Counted from the stretch's first letter, positions 28,322-37,077 are shown. The stretch: 51,585 nucleotides of DNA from Thermoguttaceae bacterium (GCA_025060325.1 JANXBW010000008.1:1-51585), one strand, 5' to 3'. Numbers and translations: made by a program. The notes: generated from the letters alone by a model not told the origin.

Positions 28322-30367
28322 ATGTGGACAGCAAGGAAGATCCTGTCTACCATGCTTTTCTATTTGCTTTGGGCTGCTGCCTTCGTCGGAGGGACCACCT
28401 TCGGCTGGGGAGCTCCCGAAGAACCGGCGGCACCTTCCTTTACATTACCCAGTGAGTGTGAGCCGGATTTTGTCCGCCTGGATAACGGACGAGACTTATC
28501 CGGGTGGTATCCTGCCCGGGCCAGCGGCGAAGAGCTCCCGGACGTAGCCGGCTGGGAGGTGCGTGATGGTGCCATCTGCCTCGAGGCCTCCCGGGCTCGA
28601 GCCAACCTCTTTTCCCGCCACACGCACAGCCAAAATTGCATCATTCGCCTCCAATTCCGCGCAAGTCCGGGGGCTGATTCGGGCGTTTTCATCCACGGTA
28701 AACAGTTTCAGGTGCGAGATTATCCCGGATCGCTTCCCGACACCAAGCGGTATGCCCCGTACGCCCGGCCAGCGGGGGAGTGGAACGAACTTGAATTTGA
28801 CATAACCGACGGGATAGCGGTCGTCCGACTTAATGGACAAGTCATCGAGCGTCGCTGGCCCATTGGAGAGCGGGCCGAACTTGGCATCGGACTTCAGCGG
28901 GAGGTGGGCGATTTTGCCTTCCGGCTCATTCGCATCAAGGAGAAACCGGCCGGCAGCAAGCCCCAGGCCATGGAAGTGACGTTGCCGGGGCCGGCCGGGC
29001 AGCAACCGGTGGCCAAAACCCCCACACGCCGGCCTAATATCATTGTGTTTATCACTGATGACCAGCGCTGGGACACGTTGGGGATTATGGGAAATCCAAT
29101 CATCCAAACGCCCAACATCGACTCCTTGGGGCGACAGGGGGTGGTTTTTGACAACTGTTTTGTCACCACTTCCATTTGTGCCCCCAACCGGGCGTGTATT
29201 TTCACAGGGCAATATGCTTCTCGACACGGAATTTGGGATTTTCAAACGCCGCTTTCAGAAGAACAACTCCGGAATAGCTATGTCGGGCAACTGAAGGCGG
29301 CGGGTTACTGGCTTGGGTTTATCGGTAAATGGGGCGTGGGAGACCCACCGAAAAACTACTTTGACTACGACCGCGCTTGGCCCGGCCAAAACAATTACCT
29401 TCACTGGATCGGCGGGAAGGTTGTTCACCTTGAGGATATGATGGCCGATCAGGCCGAGGAATGTCTCCGGCTTGCCCCCGCCGATCGCCCATTTTGCTTA
29501 AGCTTTAGCTCCAAAGCACCTCATTGTCAGGACGGCGATCCGGACCGGTGGTTAAAGAATCCTCGATTTGCCGGCTTGTACGAGCGTCATCCCAGCCAAT
29601 TCTTTTACCAGCCGCGTTTTGCCCCGCTTTACCAGGAAGTTACGATACCGCCGGCACCGCTCTCGGAACCCCAGTTTTTCGAATCACTTCCTGATTTTCT
29701 CAAGAATTCCGAAAACCGCGTCCGTTGGAAAATCCGCTTTGCTACCCCGGAGATGTATCAGGAGACAGTCAAAGCGTACTATCGGCTGATCACAGGCGTG
29801 GACGAAACCATAGGCCGGATGCTTAAGGTCCTTCGCGAGCGGGGATTAGCGGACAATACCGTAATTATTTTCAGCTCGGATAACGGGTTTTATTTGGGCG
29901 AGCGAGGTTTTGCCGGCAAATGGTATCCGCACGAGGTGTCGATCCGCGTGCCGCTTGTGATTTACGACCCACGACTTTCCGCGGAGCTGCGAGGCAAGCG
30001 TCGACAGGAGATGGTGCTTTCGATCGATATTGCTCCTACCGTCCTTGAGCTGGCCGGCCTACCCGTGCCGCCGAGCATGCAGGGCCGCAGCTTAGTGCCC
30101 CTCCTTCGCGGAGAAAGTCCGCCGTGGCGCGAGGAATTCTACTACGAACATCTCTTCGAACATCCACTTATCCCGAAGACCGAAGGCGTGCGGACGACGC
30201 GGTGGAAGTATTTCCGCTATTTGGTTGATCCGCCTTATGAAGAACTATACGATCTACGTGTCGATCCCCACGAGGCCAAGAATCTTGCCAGTGATCCTCG
30301 GTACACTGCGGTCCTTAACGAGTTGCGAGCAAAGACGGAATCCTGGCGAAACCAGGTGCGTAAGTAG
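28322..30367 (+). CDS. DUF1080 (3-keto-disaccharide hydrolase-like) - sulfatase fusion, secreted
   Basis: 681 residues starting at ATG 28322 with GGGAGAAG upstream. A signal peptide (MWTARKILST plus hydrophobic core) leads into a DUF1080/LamG-like beta-sandwich (about 45-205: NGRDLSGWYP, GVFIHGKQFQVRD, WNELEFDI). Then comes a type I sulfatase (about 236-675): FITDDQRW (metal ligands D246, D247), C286-A-P-N-R290 with Cys to be converted to formylglycine, GKWG, SSKAPH, SSDNGFYLGERG and ELYDLRVDPHE. It would cleave sulfate esters from polysaccharides outside the cytosol. The DUF1080 domain may bind or cut the glycan. Maturation needs an anSME or FGE enzyme, not seen in this window. Confidence 0.93.
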   Translation: MWTARKILSTMLFYLLWAAAFVGGTTFGWGAPEEPAAPSFTLPSECEPDFVRLDNGRDLSGWYPARASGEELPDVAGWEVRDGAICLEASRARANLFSRHTHSQNCIIRLQFRASPGADSGVFIHGKQFQVRDYPGSLPDTKRYAPYARPAGEWNELEFDITDGIAVVRLNGQVIERRWPIGERAELGIGLQREVGDFAFRLIRIKEKPAGSKPQAMEVTLPGPAGQQPVAKTPTRRPNIIVFITDDQRWDTLGIMGNPIIQTPNIDSLGRQGVVFDNCFVTTSICAPNRACIFTGQYASRHGIWDFQTPLSEEQLRNSYVGQLKAAGYWLGFIGKWGVGDPPKNYFDYDRAWPGQNNYLHWIGGKVVHLEDMMADQAEECLRLAPADRPFCLSFSSKAPHCQDGDPDRWLKNPRFAGLYERHPSQFFYQPRFAPLYQEVTIPPAPLSEPQFFESLPDFLKNSENRVRWKIRFATPEMYQETVKAYYRLITGVDETIGRMLKVLRERGLADNTVIIFSSDNGFYLGERGFAGKWYPHEVSIRVPLVIYDPRLSAELRGKRRQEMVLSIDIAPTVLELAGLPVPPSMQGRSLVPLLRGESPPWREEFYYEHLFEHPLIPKTEGVRTTRWKYFRYLVDPPYEELYDLRVDPHEAKNLASDPRYTAVLNELRAKTESWRNQVRK

Positions 30368-30473
30368 AATGGGTAGCGGGATTCCAATAGCTGGCAGCCG
30401 GTTGCACCCAGGCAAGAGGGTAAAGCGGTTTGTCAACAAGACGAAATCCGCTCGTTGAGGGAATCGGCAGAAC

Positions 30474-30547
30474 GGCGGGGAATGCTTCGATAAGTCGCAA
30501 AAAGGGAGAAGTTGCCTTGATCTTCTCGCAACGGACCGTTCCCCGCC
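30474..30547. terminator. Nested stem-loop between convergent genes
   Basis: GGCGGGGAA (30474-30482) pairs perfectly with TTCCCCGCC (30539-30547). Within it GAGAAG and CTTCTC form a second hairpin. It lies between the 3' ends of the sulfatase gene and the sigma operon and could serve as a two-way terminator or 3'-end structure; no T-run is present. Confidence 0.4.
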
Positions 30548-30585
30548 TCCAGGGGATGCCGTCCTTGCCTCCTCGGGGATAAGTC

Positions 30586-30819
30586 CTAGCCCGGCTGAGA
30601 GGAGGCTTTCCACCGCTCGCGCTCGGCATTACAAATCCGACACTGGGCCTCCTCCACATGATAGCGGACATCACGAAGCGCTGGGTCGTTCGGTCTTTGG
30701 TTATAAGCTTGGAGTCGCTCCGGGGCCGGGCACATCGCTCCAAGTTCGTCCACAACCCAGCGAACCACATCGCCCAGGGTCTTCAAGTGGGGTTCTTTCG
30801 AGGCTTTGTCACGTGCCAC
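30586..30819 (-). CDS. Small zinc-finger-like protein, probable partner of the sigma factor
   Basis: 77 residues from GTG at 30819, overlapping the end of the sigma gene by 11 bases, which suggests translational coupling. The C-terminal half carries an HVEEAQCRIC motif (His-x5-Cys-x2-Cys) resembling the zinc-binding anti-sigma helix, though with wider His-Cys spacing than the classic H-x3-C-x2-C. Similar small proteins follow ECF sigma genes in planctomycetes. It has no TM segment, so a cytosolic modulator. An anti-sigma role is inference. Confidence 0.65.
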   Translation of the reverse strand: MARDKASKEPHLKTLGDVVRWVVDELGAMCPAPERLQAYNQRPNDPALRDVRYHVEEAQCRICNAERERWKASSQPG

Positions 30820-31450
30820 CGGTTGCCTTGCCCCCGTACAACGTCAGGAAGACTGATCGGTCCACATCCTTTTCCATTACCCGGCGCCGAACCCACTCCC
30901 TCGCTTGGTGCAACCACTGATAGACGCTCGCCGGTGCGACACCCATGGCCGCGGCAATGTCGCCGGGACTTTGTCCACGGAGTGATCGCTCGAACGTCTC
31001 CTTGATTGCCAACCGTTGCGGCCGCTTCTCACACCACCGGCAGAATTCTGTCAACACCTCGCTGAGGAGAAGTCCCTGCTTTGCCCGCCTTTCCCTCTCG
31101 GCCACTTGAGAGGAGGGCAGGGGCGTCCTCGCCTCGACTGGTTCAGGGTCGTGGGCTTGCGAGTCGGCCGGAGAGCTTGTCTGCCAACTACGGAAAATCC
31201 GCCGCTCAAACTCCCGAAGCCGATCGATGGCCCGGCTTCGAACAAGAGACAAGATATAGTTTTCCAATTTCCGCGGCGGGTCTAATTCCATTTCCGCGCG
31301 GCGGCTGTAGATTTCAAGCCAGGCGTCTTGAAGAATGTCCTCGGCCTCGTCGGCCAGGCGAGGAAATGCCCCCTTTAGATAACGCAACGCTCGAGGCCGG
31401 CAGGAGTTGAAGATTTCCGTGAGCAGGCGGTCCCTGGCTTCGGGTTCCAA
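30809..31450 (-). CDS. ECF-type RNA polymerase sigma factor
   Basis: 213 residues from TTG at 31450; AAAAGG lies eight bases upstream and the preceding gene ends 18 bases before, in the same frame. Region 2 (RPRALRYLKGAF, DEAEDILQDAWLEIYSRR, LVRSRAIDRLREFERR) and region 4 (GQSPGDIAAAMGVAPASVYQWLHQAREWVRRRV) are joined by a linker of about 60 residues. The C-terminal tail of about 20 residues is extra. Fourth gene of a five-gene operon; it overlaps its small zinc-finger-like partner. The regulon cannot be read from this window. Confidence 0.88.
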   Translation of the reverse strand: MEPEARDRLLTEIFNSCRPRALRYLKGAFPRLADEAEDILQDAWLEIYSRRAEMELDPPRKLENYILSLVRSRAIDRLREFERRIFRSWQTSSPADSQAHDPEPVEARTPLPSSQVAERERRAKQGLLLSEVLTEFCRWCEKRPQRLAIKETFERSLRGQSPGDIAAAMGVAPASVYQWLHQAREWVRRRVMEKDVDRSVFLTLYGGKATGGT

Positions 31451-31468
31451 GGCACTGGCCTTTTGCAG

Positions 31469-32845
31469 CTAGTCAGCCCTGTTCCACGGGCGGATTCGCA
31501 AGACCATTTTTTCCTCCGATTGGGGATCGAGCATCATTCGCCCGAGGCGCTCAGCTTCGTCCCAGGTAGCCTCAATGATAAGCTGGGCTGGACAATAAAC
31601 AAGTCGATCGGCGGGATGCCAGCTCCTGCCGGGGATTTCCATATTGGCCGGTGCTCCATCGACGCTCCAGTGCAGTCCCCCCTCTTGCCAGTGGAATACC
31701 ACCTGTCGACATGGCAGCGTAGGAAGCACAACGTGCGCCGGCTTCTGGCACCCGATAATCAAGCTATCGGCCAAGAGAATTACCCTCCGCAGCATCTGGC
31801 CCGGAGGCGCATAAATGCTGGCTGAGGAGCCAGGTGGCGCTTCTAGCAGGGCCGTCAGCGAACCGGCAACCGGAAGACGAAAGCACAAGCGACAATGGGC
31901 ATCGCCGAACTGAATCGTGGCTTCGTCCGCCAAGGTTGTCACCGCCGGCACTTCCACTTCGTTGACTACCACGGGGCACGCCTGGCCGTGTTTGTCCCGG
32001 CAAACCATCAGTTGCCAACCGAGCCGGTCACGGACAAACACTGCATGCCGGCGATGAATCCGACCAAGGATCGGAAGTTGGACGTCCTCACCCCGCGGCG
32101 TGCCAACGGCCACCTGGTCGGTCGAGATAACAAGCCCCACATCTTCCAAGACAAATGACTGGGTGCGACTTTGGACCGCAGCTGGCTGAGGAGCCGGACC
32201 GGTGCCCGGATAGGAGCGCTCTCGTGCGGCAAGGGCTGCCAGTTGGCCAGTCAACACTCGGACCTGGACCGCGTTGGGACATAGGTTGCGCAGTTTCTCC
32301 AGGTAGTGCCGGGCAAGCCCGATGTCGCCCGCCCCCACCGCATGTTCACAGTCCGCAACGGCCCGAGTGAATCTTTCCTGGCGCAGGCGGACTTCGGAGA
32401 GTGTCTCGGCGGCGCCGGGAAATCCATCCGCCCGAAGCAGTTCGAGCACCGCGATCGCCGAGGCAAATTCGCCCCCGTCGGCTAGCTGCTTAGCCTCGGC
32501 CAATTTCTCCGCCGCCCATTGTTCCTTCTGTTTCCTTTGCTCCTCTTTTCGCTTTTTTTCTGCAATCAAGGCTTGCAAGCGCTGCCTGAGGGTGAGTCCC
32601 TCCCCTTCTAGAGTCACACACTGACCAGCCAGTTCCACGGCGTTCCAGGCAGCCTCAACGTGGCCCAGCTCGGCCTCGGCCTTGGCGTGCTCCACCAAGC
32701 GTTTGCCCACTTCGCCGAGCAATTGCCGGACTGCGCGATGGTCCCGATTTTTGCTTTGGAGTAACAACCGGGCCGCTTCCGCTACCTGCCCCAATCGCAG
32801 ATAGTCACGAGCGGCTTTGCACTCTATAGGATCAAGCCACCCCAT
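31469..32845 (-). CDS. FHA-domain protein with N-terminal helical repeats
   Basis: 458 residues from ATG at 32845; a TTG at 32863 is an alternative with an AGGCGG site. Residues about 1-200 are helical and TPR-like (LGQVAEAARLLLQ, DIGLARHYLEKLRNL) with a charged coil EKKRKEEQRKQKEQ near residue 100. A forkhead-associated-like module follows at about 220-330: LPILGRIHRRHAVFVRD (Arg and His of the phosphothreonine pocket), VVVNEVEV and IQFGDAH. A second, more degenerate copy may occupy 350-455. FHA domains bind phosphothreonine peptides, implying a Ser/Thr kinase elsewhere. It sits 18 bases before the sigma gene, so it may link kinase signals to transcription (inference). Confidence 0.8.
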   Translation of the reverse strand: MGWLDPIECKAARDYLRLGQVAEAARLLLQSKNRDHRAVRQLLGEVGKRLVEHAKAEAELGHVEAAWNAVELAGQCVTLEGEGLTLRQRLQALIAEKKRKEEQRKQKEQWAAEKLAEAKQLADGGEFASAIAVLELLRADGFPGAAETLSEVRLRQERFTRAVADCEHAVGAGDIGLARHYLEKLRNLCPNAVQVRVLTGQLAALAARERSYPGTGPAPQPAAVQSRTQSFVLEDVGLVISTDQVAVGTPRGEDVQLPILGRIHRRHAVFVRDRLGWQLMVCRDKHGQACPVVVNEVEVPAVTTLADEATIQFGDAHCRLCFRLPVAGSLTALLEAPPGSSASIYAPPGQMLRRVILLADSLIIGCQKPAHVVLPTLPCRQVVFHWQEGGLHWSVDGAPANMEIPGRSWHPADRLVYCPAQLIIEATWDEAERLGRMMLDPQSEEKMVLRIRPWNRAD

Positions 32846-32875
32846 GGCCCGATTCTTTCCCAATGTTGATTCCGC

Positions 32876-33508
32876 CTAATAAGCCGTTAGGATCCACAGC
32901 CACAGGAAGGCGATAACGGTCACTAGCCCACCCATAACACCACAGACCACCAATGCCCGATAGTACCCTCGTGTCCACCGATCGATCGCGATCATCAGCG
33001 TAAGCCCCGCCCCAGAAACGAGAATCGTCCCCAGCGCCCCTATGAGCCGCGCCTGCCAGCGGAGACTGGCTTGGTTAACAAGACGGGTGGCCCACTGGCC
33101 CAAAACATGTGGCGGAATAAACAGCGAGACCTCGTGCTCCGCCACCCAACCATAATCTCTGGCCTGACAAGTCCGCTTCACATCCTGCTTGACGCCGGGT
33201 TGGGACGCAAGCCATGTCCATTCGTTTAAAGCCTGGGGGGAGGACAGGCTGACACCGGCAAACTGCCGGGCCAACTCTTGAAGGGCTGCAGCGAGTCTCT
33301 TTGACGCTTCGGCCTCGGCGTCTGTTTGGGCTTCCACCTCTGTTAAGCCGGGGCAGCGCCCACTTGAGACCACAATGGTCCGGCCGAGCGGTTGAGTGGC
33401 AGGGGGAGACGATTCTTCGGGACTGCCGGCCAGCCCCACCAAAACCGCGATAAGCCCGAGGGGTTGCATTTGCCTGTCTCCCATGGAGCATAAAAGCGAA
33501 CGGGCCAT
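32876..33508 (-). CDS. Predicted membrane protein of the sigma/FHA operon
   Basis: 210 residues if started at ATG 33508; ATGs at 33484 and 33469 (GGAG eight bases upstream of the latter) are alternatives, and the frame is open to 33616. A hydrophobic N-terminal segment (LGLIAVLVGLAG) looks like a signal peptide or anchor. A loop of about 130 residues follows, with ARDYGWVAEHEVSLFIPP. Two TM helices close the protein: LIGALGTILVSGAGLTLMI and ALVVCGVMGGLVTVIAFLW. I do not recognise the family. It lies between the coiled-coil and FHA genes with short spacers, so it is probably the membrane part of the same system. Confidence 0.7.
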   Translation of the reverse strand: MARSLLCSMGDRQMQPLGLIAVLVGLAGSPEESSPPATQPLGRTIVVSSGRCPGLTEVEAQTDAEAEASKRLAAALQELARQFAGVSLSSPQALNEWTWLASQPGVKQDVKRTCQARDYGWVAEHEVSLFIPPHVLGQWATRLVNQASLRWQARLIGALGTILVSGAGLTLMIAIDRWTRGYYRALVVCGVMGGLVTVIAFLWLWILTAY

Positions 33509-33557
33509 GGGGAGAGGTCGCCCCCTCCCCACGCCCTGCCGCCCTTGCCCACCGCCA

Positions 33558-34367
33558 CTAAATTTCGTTACCCCCTTCGGCCGCCTGACCCTCCGGCCGA
33601 CCGTACCGCTCGTCAAATCGTTCGATCACTGACCGGGTGTCTGCTTCGACCGGAATGCCCTGATCCCCGATCCGATCGGCATCAAGCACCCGCAGGCCCA
33701 CCCGAATCCGCGATTCGATCTCCCTTGCTAGATCCTTGGCTCGGGCCAGCCGAGAGGTGTCAAAGCTCACCGATCCGGCCGCCTCAGCCGCCTCCAAAGC
33801 CTTCAGCTGTGCGGCCAAAGACTCCGCCTTGATCCGCAGTTGCTCATACTGTCTCCGATACTCGGAAACCTTTGCCTGGGCCATTTCCCGATGTTTCTGC
33901 CGTTCGGCCAGAAGCTTCCGCTTGAGCTGGAGCTCAACCTCGCGAGCATCGAACTCATCCATTTGGGCGGCTAACTTCCGCTCCAAATCGCTGCGGCGAT
34001 AACTCTGCCCGGCGAACTGGACCTGGGGTGCGTCCCCGCCCAATGCCGCCCGAATATTGCGCATTTGCGCCATTAGCTGCTTCTGGGAAGCCTCGAGCTG
34101 GGCCACTTCTTGGGCCAGATTTTCTTCCTCTATCTCTAGCTGCGCCAGCACCCGCTGGTTCCGGCGGATCTCCGGTTCCAGATCGCGAAGCTCGGTGTTT
34201 AGCCGCTCCAATTCAAAGCCAATTGGCGTGGCCTCGCGAATGGCCTCACCAAACCCCCTAAAGGCCGTCTTAATGTAGCTCCAAGTGGTAGCCACCCCCA
34301 AGCTACTAACCACCACTGCTGCTACACTCGCAGCAACCCACCACGGTACTTTCTTGAGCCACATCAT
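33558..34367 (-). CDS. Membrane-anchored coiled-coil protein, first gene of the sigma/FHA operon
   Basis: 269 residues from ATG 34367 with GGAGGGTCGAGAC upstream. One TM helix (about 8-30, VPWWVAASVAAVVVSSLGV) is followed by a long coiled coil (about 50-210) rich in E, L, Q, R and K (LNTELRDLEPEIRRNQRVLAQLEIEE). The C-terminal 60 residues are charged and end in a disordered Gly/Glu-rich tail. Such an architecture suits a scaffold or sensor that spans the membrane. Family not recognised. Confidence 0.78.
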   Translation of the reverse strand: MMWLKKVPWWVAASVAAVVVSSLGVATTWSYIKTAFRGFGEAIREATPIGFELERLNTELRDLEPEIRRNQRVLAQLEIEEENLAQEVAQLEASQKQLMAQMRNIRAALGGDAPQVQFAGQSYRRSDLERKLAAQMDEFDAREVELQLKRKLLAERQKHREMAQAKVSEYRRQYEQLRIKAESLAAQLKALEAAEAAGSVSFDTSRLARAKDLAREIESRIRVGLRVLDADRIGDQGIPVEADTRSVIERFDERYGRPEGQAAEGGNEI

Positions 34368-35517
34368 GTCTCGACCCTCCGTTCAAAGATTTTGCGATGC
34401 TGACCTGAAACGCCGTGGTCCACTTCCCTCGTTCCTGGCACCTGCTTCCTGCCTCAATCTGCGCCGTGTGGCGGCTTGACTAACAAGCGTGCTTCGGTCC
34501 TCCGTCCATATTTGCGAAACAGACCGGCCGATCTTGGAAAAACTCCGTCTAAAGTTTTCTCGCGACTTCCCCTCTGGGTGGGAGTTCCCACCTTTTGAGC
34601 AGTTTGCCTCGATCCGCATGGATGAGCGGCGGCTGTTTCTCCTGAGAGGCTTCCCCCTCTGGCGCAAAAGTTTTCTGATTTGGTAGCCTTTCACCCCGTG
34701 CGTCTTTAAACTGGAAAGGAAAATTGTCGCGGGCCGGTGGCTAAAAATCCGAGCTAGCCACTGGGGAGTACTTTGCCGGCGTTTTCTGGACATAGGCGAG
34801 TGCTTTCCAGCTTACCTGGCAATTCGAGGCAAAGCCCGTTGGGGGAAAGGCCGCCCGAGTCTGGCAACTGGTGGCAGTAGTACGGCCCCTGAAGTGCCCG
34901 CAACCGGTCCATCAGTTACTTTGGCAGTGGTGAGGAAAGTGCGGAACACTTAGGGGCGCCCGAAGGAGGAACCTTTCACCCACGCATCGGGTCCACAAGG
35001 CATACGGCAGGCCCACCTTGGTCCTGGTGCGAATACCCGGCTAACAACCGCGGTTGCCCGAGCATGACGCACGAAACCACCACGACATTAGCGTAGCGCG
35101 ATCCGCATGCGTGCAAACTTCCGCCGTCCGGCTTAGGGACGTCTTTGGTGCTGCTTGGGCGGGTATCGCAGCTGTGGAGCGCACCCGAGAAAGCATTTCG
35201 GCAGAGTCTCCTGCGCCGGAAACGGCCTGTGGGTCCGGTAGCAAAGGACGAAACGCAAAGCCCGCGACCTTCCGGCCAAAAGTTGGAGGCCTTCCGTGGC
35301 GAATCGGCGAGGAATTGCTCGCTTCCGCGTGGACGTGAGGCGATTCCGACCGAAAATGCGGCTTCTTGGCCGATTCGGTCCCGATCTGCGCCGGTCTTAC
35401 GGGGTTGCCAGTCAACCGCACTCGGGACGGCCGGCCCCGTTCCAAACGTGATTTGCCAAACTGCAAAGGAGACCCTCGCAAACTTCAAGCTTAAGCAGTG
35501 GGAAGGGAGGTTTTCCG
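34368..35517. other. Large 1.15 kb gap without a recognisable gene
   Basis: Short frames on both strands have unusual composition and no ribosome sites. A compact terminator-like hairpin lies at 34577-34596 with no gene before it. The region should carry the promoter of the sigma/FHA operon (minus) and of the sugar-isomerase-like gene (plus); neither is obvious. Confidence 0.5.
34577..34596 (+). terminator. Orphan terminator-like hairpin
   Basis: GGTGGG-AGTT-CCCACC forms a perfect 6-bp stem with a four-base loop, directly followed by TTTT. No coding sequence lies just upstream on the plus strand, so it might end a small or antisense RNA starting near the sigma operon promoter. Confidence 0.4.
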
Positions 35518-37077
35518 ATGACGAACGAACCAGATCGTACCTTCGCGCGCGAGAGTTGTTGCTGTGGATGTCAACGGCCGATCATGGCGCAGCTTGGGAC
35601 CCACATCAACCGGCGGCAATTCATGTTTGTCTCCACCACTGCCGCCCTTACCGCCGCGCAGGTAACCGCCGAGACCGGCGCCGTGGTGGAACCGCGGGTC
35701 TCCCCGATCTATAAGCCGCTTCGGGTGCAACCTGTGTTTAATTGCCACATTTATCAACGGCAGCCGCAGACAAGTTGGCGGGTTACCGGGGCGATTAACG
35801 ACGAGGCCGAAATGGAGGCCGAAGAAAACCGACTCCGCCAGGAGCTAAAAGAGCTTGCCCAGCGGGCCGACTTTCCGCTTGAAATTCGCCCGCTTGTTCG
35901 CGTGGAAAATGTGGAGCAGGCGGCCAGCGTGGCTCAGGGTGACTTCGACGCAACGCTCATCTTCGCCGCCCGGCGGAATGTGCCGGTGCTTGAGGCACTG
36001 GCCAAGCCGGAGCGGTGGAACCTCATGTTCGTCCGCCATCGCTCGGGGCCATTGTATTACATGTACATCGGGGCCCATGTCCATTATCTCAGGAAGAGGC
36101 GGGACTTCTTTGCCGAACCCGCGATGAATATCCACGATGTGGTCGTGGATGATTACGACGAGGTTCTTTGGCGGCTCCGGGCACTCTCTGCCCTCAAAAA
36201 CACATTGGGAAAGAAGTTCGTGTGTATCGGCGGTCCCGCTGGTTGGGGTGCCGAGGGAAATTTCGCCCCACAAATTGCCACCAAAAACTGGAAGTTCGAA
36301 TATGTGGTCGTACCTTACGAGGAATTAGGTAAACGGATCGAAGCCACTCTTGCCGATCCAAAGCTGGTCCGCCATTGTGAGCACAAAGCCCGGGATTATG
36401 TTCGGCAGGCCGGCGTAACAGTGGAAATTCCCCAGGAGTCGGTTGATCGTGCCTTCGTGCTCACGGAAGTCTTTCTCCGGCTCTTGGAGGAAGCCCAGAC
36501 TGATGCCATTACCGTCCACAATTGCATGACAACGATCATGCCTGTCTCCGGGACAACTGCTTGCCTTCCGTTGACCCTGCTAAATGATGCCGGCCTTCTT
36601 GCCTTTTGCGAGTCAGATTTCGTCGCTATCCCCGCCGGTGTGTTGATGCGGTATATTGCCGATAAGCCCGCGTTTTTCTGCAACCCGTCCTGGCCTCATC
36701 GCGGTGTGGTGACGGTTTCGCACTGCACGGCGCCGCGGCGGATGAACGGTCGCGACCTTGATCCTGTCCGGCTTCTGACCCACTATGAATCGGACTTCGG
36801 GGCGGCCACCAAAGTGGAAATGCAAAAAGGAGAGTGGGTCACCGTTGTCGATGCCGACTTTGGCGGCAAGCGATGGCTTGGCTTTGAGGCTCAGATTATC
36901 GACACGCCTTTCTTCCCGATCTGTCGCACCCAGCTTGACCTAGCCATCGCAGGGCCTTGGGAGCGACTTATCGAGGAAATCCGTGGCTTCCACTGGATTG
37001 TTGTCTACGGGCGGTACCTTCGGGAGGCAGGCTATGCGGTGCGAAAGGCCGGCCTCGATTGGCTAGCTATTGCCTAG
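35518..37077 (+). CDS. Sugar isomerase-like protein (L-fucose/L-arabinose isomerase superfamily) with Tat-like N-terminus
   Basis: 519 residues from ATG 35518, which follows an excellent GGGAGG site. Residues 31-52 read NRRQFMFVSTTAALTAAQ, a twin-arginine-like signal, preceded by a Cys cluster ESCCCGC. The body has the two-part architecture of fucose/arabinose isomerases: an N-terminal Rossmann part (VCIGGPAGWG) and a C-terminal part with TVHNCMTTIMP, LPLTLLNDAGLLAFCESDF, FFCNPSWPHRG and VTVSHCTAPRRM. Related proteins are called sugar isomerases in planctomycetes. Export of such an enzyme is unusual. Isomerase activity is not proven. Confidence 0.75.
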   Translation: MTNEPDRTFARESCCCGCQRPIMAQLGTHINRRQFMFVSTTAALTAAQVTAETGAVVEPRVSPIYKPLRVQPVFNCHIYQRQPQTSWRVTGAINDEAEMEAEENRLRQELKELAQRADFPLEIRPLVRVENVEQAASVAQGDFDATLIFAARRNVPVLEALAKPERWNLMFVRHRSGPLYYMYIGAHVHYLRKRRDFFAEPAMNIHDVVVDDYDEVLWRLRALSALKNTLGKKFVCIGGPAGWGAEGNFAPQIATKNWKFEYVVVPYEELGKRIEATLADPKLVRHCEHKARDYVRQAGVTVEIPQESVDRAFVLTEVFLRLLEEAQTDAITVHNCMTTIMPVSGTTACLPLTLLNDAGLLAFCESDFVAIPAGVLMRYIADKPAFFCNPSWPHRGVVTVSHCTAPRRMNGRDLDPVRLLTHYESDFGAATKVEMQKGEWVTVVDADFGGKRWLGFEAQIIDTPFFPICRTQLDLAIAGPWERLIEEIRGFHWIVVYGRYLREAGYAVRKAGLDWLAIA

